Shown here: positions 9,693-20,704 of the stretch, piece after piece
How positions within the stretch are numbered: the first letter of the stretch is position 1
How the letters are laid out: each line of letters opens with the position of its first letter
Assembly (NCBI RefSeq): GCF_021917145.1
Contig: NW_025813698.1
Location: 84,501-148,500, forward strand
From: Hypomesus transpacificus
Lineage: Eukaryota > Chordata > Actinopteri > Osmeriformes > Osmeridae
Length of the DNA: 64,000 nucleotides
Reading direction: 5' to 3'
The notes under the pieces: model-generated
Told to the model about the DNA's origin: nothing
The model's input: the letters and a program-made list of their open reading frames with translations, nothing else
The model's database searches: none
Made by a program: the position numbers and the translations under genes

Positions 9693-11244
9693 TCCTAGTC
9701 AGCAGGGGCCCTGTGGTAACCACGGGTTTGGGGCTGGGGATGGGGCTCACCTCTTTGGCAGGTGCCGCCGCCACAGCCTGGCCAGACTCCGGCATAGAGA
9801 GCAGCATGACGTTGTTGAAGCAGGCGTTCGGCAGGTCCAGCCCCAGCTCACCCAGAACCAGAAGAGGGCTGCTGGACTGACTCAGCCCAGGCTGAGAGGA
9901 GCACAAGGTGCTGCTACTCGGTTGCACGTCTGGCTTAGCGGTGCCAACCGGATGGCATGGCGTACGTCGAGAAGGAGGACGCGCTGTGTTTCCGGGTCGA
10001 TCTTCAGAAGGAGGACACATCATCACAGGGCTTCTTGGCTTCACAACAGGCTTAGCAACTGGGTTGCTAGGCCGTGCAACAGGTGGCAATATATTCCCAG
10101 GGTTGTTGGGACGAGAATCAAGTTGAAGATTTTTCTCCTTCTTCTTCTTCTTCCTCTGAAGCACCTCCTCCTTGCAGCTTGATGCAGCGAGCTGAGGGAG
10201 CACGGTCTCTGCTGCACCTAAGGCAGCATGAACCGACGTTCGCAGACAGCCCCTGACAGACCCTGGCTGGAACTCTTCACCTTCCTCCGCTTCACGCTTC
10301 CCTGGCCGAGAGGCAGGCAGCAAGCAGGGGCGTGCCGGCGGAGGGGCGGGGACCAGCTTGGGCGCATTCTTCTCCAGAACCAGAGGGCTGCTGGTCTTGA
10401 TGCCGTCAGATCCAGATGGAACAGGAAGACCTGTCTGGAGGGGGGCCAGAGGCAGCCGGACACGCCTGTTTCGACGGGCTTCCTTGGTGCCCTTCTTGGG
10501 GCGGGCATCAGAAGGTGGGGGAGGCCGGGGGACAGCAGGCAGGGAGGGGAGAGCAGAGGGCTTTGAGGAGGAGTCTAGGGTATCGATGACTCCTACGCTC
10601 TCCTTCGGTCTGATAGGAGGCAGTGGACCACCCTTGGACTTCGGCCCAGCTCCATTCAGGCTGGGGAGTCTTCTATTCATGACTCGGGCACTGAAGCTGA
10701 GATCTGATAAATACATAATAATACATAATTTGGTTTGTGTTCTTTATATCTGTAAATTCCAGTTTAATCCGATTTATTGTAAAAAAAAAAAATGGTTTGT
10801 CCTCACCTCCAACTATAGTTTCTTCTAGGTGAAATGACTAGGTGAATGTACTAAAAATTACTGTTGAAGAAAAATACAATTTGTTCTACTAAATCATACA
10901 AACCAAATATACAATCACAGGTATCTTCAATAAAAAAGACAACATACAAGCCTACTACTGCAAGTTATACATGTACAAATACATACACACGAAGTCTAAC
11001 ATAATTGCAACAAAGAATACTAAAGTAAGTCGAGTACATTTTACATTTATTTTAGTTGTAATACTAGGTCACACAGAATAAAAAGTTTTCAAAAAAATAT
11101 ATAATATCCAAACAGTTATTAATTGTTCAATTAACCCAAGGAGCAAAGGGTGTAGTAGACGTTTTCCTTACCTTGTTTCAAGATGTCAAACCGCAAATGA
11201 TCTGATTTCTCAGATGACCAACTATGTATAGAAGCAGTAGGCAT
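9532..11244 (-). CDS. Uncharacterised proline- and lysine-rich protein
   Basis: I do not recognise this gene. Two exons can be seen. Exon 1 (11244 down to 11172) starts MPTASIHSWSSEKSDHL, encodes 24 residues and ends at a good GTAAGG donor in phase 1. Exon 2 (10703 down to a stop at 9532-9534) begins after a TTATCAG acceptor in the matching phase and stays open for about 390 codons. The product, about 414 aa, is disordered-looking, rich in Pro, Ser, Ala and Lys, with basic clusters (RPKKGTKEARRNRRVR, QRKKKKKEK, KRRKVKKKVQF). These resemble nuclear localisation signals, and the last contains a KVQF match to the PP1-docking RVxF pattern; both are weak evidence. No membrane segment or catalytic motif is seen. 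It lies head to head with axdnd1, about 0.9 kb apart. Further splicing within exon 2 is possible, since AAG|GTGAAG donor-like sites occur in each repeat copy. Confidence 0.5.
10205..10655 (-). repeat. Third copy of the duplicated block, inside the unknown gene
   Basis: This is the coding copy within exon 2 of the unknown gene, matching 8903-9286 and 9526-9692. Relative to the other two copies it has one extra base in the stretch after CLLPA, so the motif SVKRRKVK found in the other copies is read here in another frame as KREAEEG. The long frame is nevertheless uninterrupted. Confidence 0.55.
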
Positions 11245-12132
11245 TGTGACGCAACAATACATTTTGATAATGTCGATGGACAAGAGCTCACAACATGAAC
11301 CCCATAACAAATACTAGATGTATTAAGGAATATGTTATTTGAATTAATTTGTTTTAATTGGGTTTTATTGTAACTTTACTTAGGCTACAATTAATGTCAC
11401 CGGCATGCTACCCCCATCGCTCAATTAAAATAGTGACTTTCTCAATTCTTCAATTCTTGTGGATAATTTGCTATTCCTTGTTTACTTCTCATTCCTTGTT
11501 AGTTCTAAAAGTTCAGATAAACATTCACAACTTAGGTCACACACACGCACCCACCAACACAGACGCTCACATACAATTTAACGTGAATATCATCTGTTTC
11601 GGTCTTATAATTATTTTGCTGGGCGGTGGGATATAAGAAAGACCATAAACAAAAATATGAATCAAGTAAGCCGTCAGAGAATATAACTTTATGTAGGTTA
11701 CACGTCAAAGCAGGCTGCAGTCAATGTAAAAAAATAATAATAAGAAAACATTAAATAAAGAGCCAACAAGTACGCCCATTTTTGCAGCGCAAGACCGTAG
11801 TCCAGCGTCCTTAGCAACAACTCATCGGGGGGTGACCAAGGAATTTGAGATGACAGGAGAAAACCACAAATTCGATAGGATAATGTTTTGACATAGGCCT
11901 CCTGTTCACATATTGAGTAAGTTTGTCGTTGTTTTCCGAAGCCTCACTTTTGCATCAACGCTATCCAGCACAAAGTTGCTTGGAAAGGCATGCGTTTTTT
12001 TGTCAGCCGAAAGGTAAACTTCAGCCTACTTAGGTAGCTTAGGCTACTAGCTATTGCGCGGTAGCTCACTGGCTACTAGTAGTACTGTAGCCTATCACAC
12101 AGTTTACTAGCCAGCTTGTGTTTGTGTTCAGA
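11245..12132. promoter_or_regulatory. Probable bidirectional promoter region between the unknown gene and axdnd1
   Basis: The interval lies between two divergent starts (11244 minus, 12133 plus). It is AT-rich at the left and more balanced at the right. The right half of an RFX X-box is present at 11813-11818 (AGCAAC, preceded by GTCCTT), which would suit a ciliary gene such as axdnd1. No other element can be assigned. Confidence 0.3.
11805..11818 (+). promoter_or_regulatory. Weak RFX X-box candidate upstream of axdnd1
   Basis: GCGTCCTTAGCAAC has a perfect right half-site (RGYAAC) and a poor left half-site compared with the X-box consensus GTNRCC-N(0-3)-RGYAAC. RFX factors control many cilium genes, and this site is about 315 bp upstream of the axdnd1 start codon, a usual distance. 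The poor left half keeps confidence low. Confidence 0.25.
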
Positions 12133-15100
12133 ATGACTACATTCAAAGCAAGTCCGTCACCGCCTGTTCTACCAAAGCCGGAGGGAGGGCGGATAAAGGC
12201 AAATCATACTGTCATACCTACTACTGGGAAAGATGATAAAGGTAGGCAATTTACGGACACATTGCGGAAATACATGATAACATGTTAAATTCTATATTAA
12301 ACTATGGGTCTAACTGTTGCTTCGTTGATATGTTTGTACAGTGGCAGAACTGCCGGTGCTGAGAGAGAAAGGGACCGATCGGTCCAAGATGCAGCTTGTC
12401 CCACTGCAGAATGATTATATCCCAGATGAACTCATGGACACTCTTACTTCAACCATCTATCCCCCAAACAGACTGGGATCCTCAAAGCGAAGCAAGACCC
12501 CCCCGAAAAAGGTGGAGATGTGATTTATTACTGACATTTTGGCATGTCTAATATATCCTTTTCTATGTTGGCAATGGTCACAGTCTTCACTAATCTATTT
12601 CTTCTTTAGTTTTGTGCTTGTCAGTAAGTCATTTTCTGTGTCCCCTAGATCCATGGAATACGACACACAGATGCGGTTTGGCATCATGCTGTTGGCCGTA
12701 AAAAATACAAATATTTTCTTGACCAACCAACATCGTTGACTGGAGCTGGCAGGTTAGATTACAGATAGCTTGATTTATGGTTCAGAAATGCAAATAGAGC
12801 TGTACTCTTCAATTATTTTTGATTATTATTTAAATTGTGTGTGGTCACAGAGATATCTCCTTCCTGTGTGACGCCATGGCAACCCAGAGAGAGAGGATCC
12901 CCCTGCCACCCATGGCTGAGAGGAACTCCACTAATACACAGGGGATTCAGAAGGCAAGCAGCACATCAAGATGTGTACATATGTGTTTGTGTGGGTCTGG
13001 TTGTGTGTTGTGGCAAGCGCAAAGCATAACAGGGAAGAAAGGAAAATGGGATGAACCAAAATCTCCCCCCAAAAACTATAAATGAACTGGGGATGCCACG
13101 GTGTGTGTGTTTGTGTTTATGTGACCCAGTTGTTGATTTCACAATCGCTTCCCTCCGCAGGACTTGAAGCACATGGAGACTCTGATCCCAGAAGAGTTTC
13201 ACATTGTGAAAAACAAAGGGGTTCAGGCCCTGGAATGCTTTGACGAGTGAGCAAAGTCCCCCGCCCTACCAAACCCCCAATCCACGCCCCCAAAATCACT
13301 TCTCCTCTTAACTTCTCCTCTTTCTCTTCTCAGTAAATTCACAGTACTGCTGGAGGACGATAAAAAGATGCTTAAAGTCTTCCCATCCATGTGAGTAAAG
13401 ATGTAACACAAATACTTCACTAATGTCATTCTCTTTCCTGGGCCTTCTGCATTCCAACACACACTGTCTGTGCAGATGTCCTGCTTATGGTCCTCTCTGT
13501 GGAGAAATATCAAGACGATCCAGAGTGATATCTGTATCTATTATTGTAGTTCTAGCTGAGAGGAAGCATAGGTGTGCTACTGGTCTCTGTGTGTGAACAG
13601 GAAGCCCAGTGGTAGGCTGGAGGCTGTCCAACTGATGAAGGTGATGGATGAGATGATGGACCGAGCAGGGGTCAACCAGGAGTACAGTGAACTGACTGGA
13701 CTCTCACAGGTACGATAACTAGGAAAACATGGACTGAATGATTCCGTTCCTGTCAATTCCTTTTTTAATGGGGAAAATGGTTGTAGCCAACAGAGCAAGG
13801 AAGTGCTTGTTTTACAAGGCGTTAAATAAAGATATCTTAGAGTTTATTCGCTACCAGACATTAAACAGAAGTTCTTATTGTTTAACATTTGTTTTTGGTC
13901 TAATCTGTAGCAGCTGACTTTATAAACAGATATTGTAATCAAACTTTTTTTTTTGTCAAGACACAAACTTGTTTACACCAAAACGGTATTTAAGCTGTGG
14001 ACTGCACCATTAAATCATAAAACTACATTTTATTAGAACATCCTGAACCGTCAGACTGTGTTTGTATGTGTGGTGTACCTCACCCTTTGTGTCCTCCCCC
14101 CAGATGCAAGGCCTGCTGGAGCTGGTGCGAGTGGAGCAGAACATCTACAACATCGTGTTCCACGAGCTGATCCGACAGGTCAGTGTGGAGTGTGCAGAGA
14201 GAGGACATCTCCTCGCCAAACTCAGGTCAGTACTGCTACCAAGCCCCCTTCACACTCCTCCTAGATTTTTCTACGAAAGGATTCTCTGGTCAGTGGTGTG
14301 TGCAGGCAGCAGTGAGGTTTAAAATAATCAAATAGAACTAATAGAAATAGAGTCATTCATAGTATTCGTTTAGCTCTAATCCAAAGCAAACATGCAAACA
14401 GGTCCAATGAACGCATCACATTCCGGGATGTTCCATGAGTGTGTGTCTCTCCTGCCCCAGAGAGAGGTATGTGGCCCTGTTGGATCGTATCCCCCGGCAA
14501 CTGAAGGGCCTCCACACGGAGACCCTGGCCCAGAGAGCGCTGGACCGACGTCTCACCGAGGAGATCATCTGCTTCAAGGGCTCCCTGACCCAGCTTAACA
14601 AGTAAGGAGTCAGATGGCTGCGTCAGATGGCTGAGCGGTGAGGGAGTCGGGCTAGTAATCAGAAGGTTGCCGGATCGATTCCCCGCCGTGCCAAATGATG
14701 TTGTGTCCTTGGGCAAGGCACTTCACCCTACTTGCCTCGGGGGGAATGTCCATGTACTTACAGTAAGTCGCTCTGGATAAGAGCGTCTGCTAAATGACTA
14801 AATGTAAATGTAAGTAAGCCTGTGTGGGGGTGTTTCTTTTCTTTCTGGTTGTTGACAGTTATTGACATTATGTGTACAGTACAGGTTATAACCACCTTGT
14901 TGGTTGCTGTAAGGACTCACTACATTACTGTCAAAATACTCTTTTTCAATTCAGTTTTATTTTTGTGTGTACGTTATATGCATGAACTTGATTGGGTGTG
15001 TGTGTGTGTGTTAATGGTTGTGTGTGTGCCTGTGAAATGTCAGAGAGCTGTGCAGCATGAGGGAGCATGATGAGTATGTGACCAATCAGGGAGCGAGGGC

Positions 15101-18100
15101 ACAGCAGCAGCTCGCCAAAGCTCTGGAACAATCTCAGAAGAACTCAGAGTAAGCTCTGCATGGCTGCTGTTCCCTTTGACACTACACACAGAGTGTTCGA
15201 TGCTATGTTGGGTACCGTGAGAATCTCACAGGTGATTGGGTTGAGGCACTTATCTGCTGGTCCTGGCATTTATCTAAAATATGTACAATCTCTCCACTCA
15301 ACCACAAAACTGCAGTTTTCGAATTCACACAAAGGCCAAAACATTAGTCAGAACAAAGCAGCCTATACTTCAAATGACTTTCCTAAACATCGTTTTTTTT
15401 GTTGCCATGCTCTACCTCTTGCTGCGTCTGCAGCATGGTAGGGGAATACCACAACCTGTACGAGATGCAGAGGCACCGGTTAGAGAGCCAGGTGGACCGG
15501 CTGACCGACGAGAAAGACCTCTGGAGCAAGGTCACCTACAACCTGGCTCTCAAGGTGATCACAAGCATGATATCCATTACCATTCATGTCGTGCTATGAT
15601 AATGTGTATCTTGTTATGCTTGTGTTAGCTACCCTATTAGGGGTCCACAAGGACAGCATCCTGCTATGTACCTCAACTCCTGGACTTTTGGAATGGTTAA
15701 GATAGCACTTGTTGTGTTGCAGGTGATCAAGGTGAACAATCTGCACCTGGCCAACAAGCTCCACGTGAGCGAGCAGACCTGGACCAAGACGGCCGAGCAC
15801 TTCACAGTCTTCCTCATGTCGAAGGTGAACCCTGATGCTTCAGTAAACCTCTATAACCTTCAATCCTCGACCTTTTCCTGTCTTTAACGATAGTGAAGCC
15901 AAGTACAGGTCTGTGCCACCCACAAAGCTATCTCGACCCTCTTGAATTTCCTTCGGGATCAATGAAGTGAACTGAATGTTGTGCTATCTGGACTAAATGA
16001 CCTACATAGCTGGCATGGATATCCGTTTGACTAAAGGCATCTGCTAAGTGAACAAATGACATACTGAGCCGTGTTGCGGTGTGCTGCAGGACTCTGAGGA
16101 CATGAACCACATCATTCAGCTGACAGAGCAGTGGAAGGAGCTCATGACTGGCTTCGTGCAGCGTCTGAGCGAGGCCGAGTTCAGGCAGTGTGAGAAGATC
16201 CAGGAAGTCCAGGCCGACATCGTCACGTGTCACGCCTGCTTGAGCACCAACGTCAAGTGTGCATTACACGCACATTCAGATCATGTTTAGACATGTTTCA
16301 AGCCATGTTGTCAAACTCCCATCGCCTATTTTAAGCCATGTTGTATCACGGCGTGTCTGTTTTCTTCTCCAAGGATTCCAGATCCCAAATTAGAGAAATC
16401 CTTCGAAGAAGAAATATATGATAACTTGAAAAAGTGGTCCAACGTAAGAACACTTCCTACTATGCTTTTTTGTCTTTGTGAGGGGGAAAAAAAACCCTCT
16501 GTGTGATTGGAAATATTTGTATTTAAAGGGTACTTTTCACTTTTAGCGGTACCATGTCTTTTAAATGACATGTCCTTCTTTAATAGAAGACTTTGGGTCC
16601 ATGAAATGCATGACTAGAAACCCATGTCGATGGTTCTGACTCTCACCCCCTCCGCTCCCCAGGAGTTCAGCGTGCAGTGCGAGCGCTATGGGGGCGAGGA
16701 GCTCATCTCCTGCCAGGAGAACCTCACCCTGCTGGCCCAGCTGCAGGACTCCTGGGGGGAGGTGGGCCTGGAGCTCTTCAGGAGACATCCAGCCCCGGAC
16801 GGAGCACCCCCTAGGGGCCAGGAGGCCATGAGGGAGCTGGCCAGCAATGTGTCTGAGCTGCACAAACAGCTCGACACACGCATTAACGGGGAGAGCGGTG
16901 AGGAGTATCTACTGGCTACTGAGGCTGTAGAGCTGGAGGAGTTTTGTAGCTGGTGCTAAACTGCAGTTGGGTTTGTCAAAGAGTGTGAAGATGAAGAAAA
17001 TGCTTTTTTTTGATCCACTTTCTCAAGTTGCAGGTTAATGTAGATCATTTGGATCTTCTTAGGTTGAAGGCTCTTTCCATGTGGCATTCCCAGGCATCCA
17101 CAAGCAACTGATGGCCCTGGCCGGGGTGATGGACTCGTGGGCCACCAAGCTGAAGGTCCTGATTGGACGTGCGGAGGTGCTGCCTCACTGTGATTGTTTG
17201 AAGCTAGAGAAGGAGCTGGAGAGCTGGATGAAGGTGGGAGAGGAGGCTCTGGTGTTAGTGGCAAGCACCCAGCCAGACAGCGGGGGGAACAAGAAGAAAG
17301 CACACATCAAGTAAGACCAGCGTTAAGATACTATGTTTGGTTCTCCACATCCTACAAACAGATCCTACCAACAGACTGGGAGGTCCTAACACAACACATT
17401 ACCTGGATCTTATTGGAATAACCAGTTATTTATTAGGCATTGAAAGCAACCTTGCTTCAAAATGACCCTGATTACTTTGATACTCTTGATCATGCATTGA
17501 CTTGAAAAACTTCCCTTTTGAGACTTTTGCCTTTCTGTGATTCCATAGGATAGAGATTGATGACGTGTTCAACTCCATTCGAGAGTTTGTCTCCACCCAG
17601 TCCAACTTCTTTGACTGTGAGAACCAGAGGCTTTGTGAGGAGGTACTGTTTACTTCCTGATGGCATAGCCCCCAATGAGTTGCATCAATAACCTGATATA
17701 GGCCTATATTTAACCTATAAAGGTAGTATTGTCTTATTGTTTGTAGCTACAATTTTTTTTATTGTTCAATATGCACATGGCAAGACATTTTGGCCCTTGC
17801 TTCTCTACGCATGTTCCATACTTTGGTTCAGTTGTTGATGTTTGGCACGATGACCCTTATTTTCACATGGTCATATTGGCACCATATGAGCGATGATAGA
17901 TAAAACACAGTCTACTTATGATTCCAGAACGTTCCTCCCTTTAAAAAAGGTCTGTGCATGTCCCCCTCTGACCCGCCCCAGGTGAGCTCGATCCACACGG
18001 CTCTGACTCGCTGGATGGTGGACCTACTGCTCCAGATGGTTCCGGACCAGTGTGACGAACAGGAGCCCCTGCCGGTGACGGGCCCTGGGCCCCAGGCCCT

Positions 18101-20206
18101 CAAGGAGGCCTCCATGAAGCAGCTGGAGGAGGACGCCAGGAGCCTGGCGCAGGAGCTCCTCTACTTCTCTAAGTACATGACCAGGTCAGCCAGAGCTCAG
18201 TGCGCAGAGGGAGCCGGGGGGGGAGTGCGCGTCTGTTGTCGAGGGGACAGGACAGGACAGAACGCTCTTCCTGAAAACCGAGCGCCTCTCTCTCTTTTCC
18301 CCTCCTTCTCTCCCTTCCTCGTCAGCTCCTGCCAGGATATCGTGGAGGAGGACATCCAGAAGAGGACCATGGCTCACGACGACACCGACAACGAGCTGTA
18401 CGAACTCAACAAGCTGCAGGTACACCCAGAAACACCTCCGTCCCCTCACGCACTGTTCAATGCATGCTTGAGGCCATTCATTATTCATGTATTCATTATT
18501 CATGATTATTTCTTTCGGGATTGATGGAACAGGTGTGCAAGTGTTTGTACATGTGTGAGTCTGATGTGTATTTTAGTCATGAGTGTGTGTCTGTGTGTTC
18601 TTCAGAGGGAGTGTGACGAGTGGAAGGACGCCTGTAAGATCCTGCTGTCGGATGTCAAAGGCAGCCCCGTGGACCTGCGTGTCACCTCAAACCTGGTCCC
18701 CACGTCCGCCACTGATATACTTCCTACCCCGTCAGTCAGCGTGGAGTCTAATGTAAGGATACGGTCTGCACTCTCACTCTTACCGGGGCCTTGATATGGA
18801 ATTCAATTTTTGTGTCTCAAACTAAAGTAAATGTTTCTCAGACCTGGGGTAATACTGGGAGTTCATGTTATCCTGGTATCCAGCACACACATGGTTATTT
18901 TCTGGTGTTCCAGCGATGTTTTGATTATCCTGCCAGGTCCACAGACCTGAGGAAGACGAGGAAGACTCTGGAAGGTCACAGGTGGAAGAGACCAGTCGCC
19001 TAGCTGATGTAAACAACCCTGAGGTAATAAATGAAAAATCATTCAGTTTGTTTTCTTGTAAATGATATAGCCATAATGCTTCATGTACAAAATGATGTCA
19101 TCACAGTGATTTGGAACCATCGTCTGATAAACAAATTGCCAGTGAGCTGGAATGTATTTGTAGTTGTATGTTTTGACCCGCAGGGGGAGTCAGAGAGCCA
19201 AGAAGAGGCCGTGCAGGAAGGCAGCCAGGGAGGCTGCATCATGAAGCTGATAGGACACGATGGCTACGTCATCGAACAAACCCTGGGAGAGGACAGGGTC
19301 CATCTGGGGCAGGTCAGTCTGGAGAAGATCCCCACACTCCCCTTCCAATGTGTCGTCTTCATTCCTCACCGTGTATATGTTGCTGCTTAGGCAAAGCGCT
19401 GATGTGTGAACTGTTTGTGTTGGTCAGACTGAGGAGATGGTCATCAGTCCGCACACGGTGAACGCTCACCGGGCTTTCGACGCCCTGGCCACGGTGGGAC
19501 TCCTGCAGACGCAGCTGCTGTGAGTTCTCCACATGGGGGTCTCGTGAGAAACGTGTGGAATTGCACGTGTGTGTGTGTGGGCGGGGGTGGGGGGGGGTAG
19601 AAAATATGTATGTTTACTATTTGTGGATGTGTGTGGATGTATGTGTTATGTATTTCTGTGTGTATGTTTTTCTGTGTGTGTATTCATGTGCATTTGCGTT
19701 GCGTGTGTGTGTGCACGTGCGGTGTGTGTGTGTGTGTGCACCAGGGAGATGGAGGCGCGTGCCCAGGGGGCTGAGGAGCGGGCTCAGAAGGCAGAGGAGG
19801 ATCTCCAGGCTGCTCTGGAGAAGATCCAGGACATGGAGAGACAGCTGCAGGGCAGGCCCAGCTTGGAGCCCAAAGGTAGCCAGTCAGTGACACACACCGC
19901 TAACACGCAGCAGTCATACAACCGTGTACAAGCAATCAAACGCTCTAAGGAACTTTATTTGTTTCGTCACTGTTACCAGTACTTATGAGAACCGTCTCCA
20001 TAGATCTGGATCTTGTCATATTAACTAGCATCGTTGTTTTATGCCCAGTATGCACACATCATCATCATCCTGAATGTGTTTGCCTTTCAGTGAGTAAGAA
20101 ACCTGTGGCTGTCACATCCCAAAAGATGGAGTCCCCTCCTGCTCCCAAACCAGCCAGTCAGAAGCCCGAACACAGCCCTAAACCCTCCAGGCCCAGGAAA
20201 CGCTGA
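12133..20206 (+). CDS. axdnd1: Axonemal dynein light chain domain-containing protein 1
   Basis: Twenty-five coding exons join in frame to 3,111 nt, 1,036 aa (human about 1,012): 12133-12241, 12342-12511, 12649-12752, 12851-12953, 13161-13246, 13334-13390, 13601-13709, 14104-14225, 14461-14601, 15044-15148, 15434-15554, 15723-15824, 16090-16256, 16374-16443, 16663-16897, 17094-17310, 17549-17642, 17982-18184, 18326-18419, 18606-18752, 18937-19023, 19184-19312, 19428-19519, 19745-19875, 20091-20206. The axonemal dynein light chain-like helical region falls about residues 150-340 (VEQNIYNIVFHELIRQVSVE). Most of the rest is predicted coiled coil, with a late heptad stretch near residues 955-1000 and a Pro/Lys-rich tail ending RPRKR. 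AXDND1 is testis-enriched and needed for sperm tail assembly in mammals. The intron after exon 4 has a GC donor. A SINE sits just after the exon 9 donor. Confidence 0.93.
12954..12955 (+). other. axdnd1: GC splice donor (GC-AG intron) in axdnd1
   Basis: Exon 4 ends CAGAAG and the intron starts GCAAGC. No GT donor nearby keeps the frame, while this site joins in phase 0 to the exon at 13161. GC-AG introns make up roughly one per cent of vertebrate introns, and the strong AAG|GCAAG context is what they usually need. Confidence 0.8.
14621..14815 (+). mobile_element. tRNA-derived SINE, near full length
   Basis: The head carries tRNA-like polymerase III boxes: box A in TGGCTGAGCGGTGAGGGAGT and box B in GGTTGCCGGATCGATTCC. 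The body contains the widespread fish SINE segment CTTGGGCAAGGCACTTCACC and the tail TCTGGATAAGAGCGTCTGCT, ending in TAAATGTAAATGTAA units. It starts about 20 bp downstream of the donor of axdnd1 exon 9. A reverse-oriented copy of the same family lies at 60551-60737. Confidence 0.88.
16000..16060 (+). mobile_element. Decayed SINE tail fragment
   Basis: CTAAAGGCATCTGCTAAGTG resembles the tail of the SINE at 14621-14815 (GAGCGTCTGCTAAATGACTA). Just before it, at 15940-15965, lies GAATTTCCTTCGGGATCAATG, similar to the 3' end of another fish retroelement type. Only short remnants remain, in an axdnd1 intron. Confidence 0.5.
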
Positions 20207-20704
20207 TCCCAGACCAGCATTCATAGTGTTAGTGTGATACACGACTTGACTAAACCTCTGATGAGTTAGTATTTGAAGTGTTGAATTTTTAAAAGGTCTG
20301 ACCATATGACTATTTATTTAAGTGCCTCTTCTTGTTCTGTTTTTCGTTAGGCCTTTGTTGCATTTGTCATGTCATTGAAATAGTTGAGTGTAGTTGGAGT
20401 CAATAGTTGGAGTGGCGTGAACTATTATCTTATGTTGATTTGTGGAACATCCGATTATGATCGGGTGATTTTGCAGCATATCATGACAATAATACAAACA
20501 AAATAACAACTGATTTATTTTGATGTAAAAATTTAAACTGTCACATGGACTGTTTTTCCTTTGTGATTGCTATCAATAATAGACTTGTCTATTATGAAAC
20601 AAACATGGACACGCTGACGCAGGCAAACCAGCCTAGAGTCAGGTCCCCACACTCTACCATCCTCTCTATTTGAAAATTCCGCAGTCACAACATTCCATTA
20701 GTCC
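20207..20704. other. Convergent 3' UTR region of axdnd1 and nphs2
   Basis: Only about 500 bp separate the two stop codons, so both 3' UTRs must lie here and may overlap as antisense transcripts. Read on the minus strand, AATAAA occurs at 20519-20514 and 20318-20313; the first would give nphs2 a 3' UTR of about 200 nt. I see no canonical AATAAA for axdnd1 on the plus strand before 20704. Confidence 0.5.
20514..20519 (-). terminator. nphs2: Candidate poly(A) signal of nphs2
   Basis: TTTATT on the plus strand reads AATAAA on the minus strand, about 185 bp past the nphs2 stop codon. A second AATAAA lies at 20318-20313. Confidence 0.5.

Noticed and set aside
9532..10703. Identity as the proline-rich last exon of ABL2, a neighbour of AXDND1 in human
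   Set aside because: No ABL-type motifs or F-actin-binding region are seen, and the small first exon at 11172-11244 does not fit.
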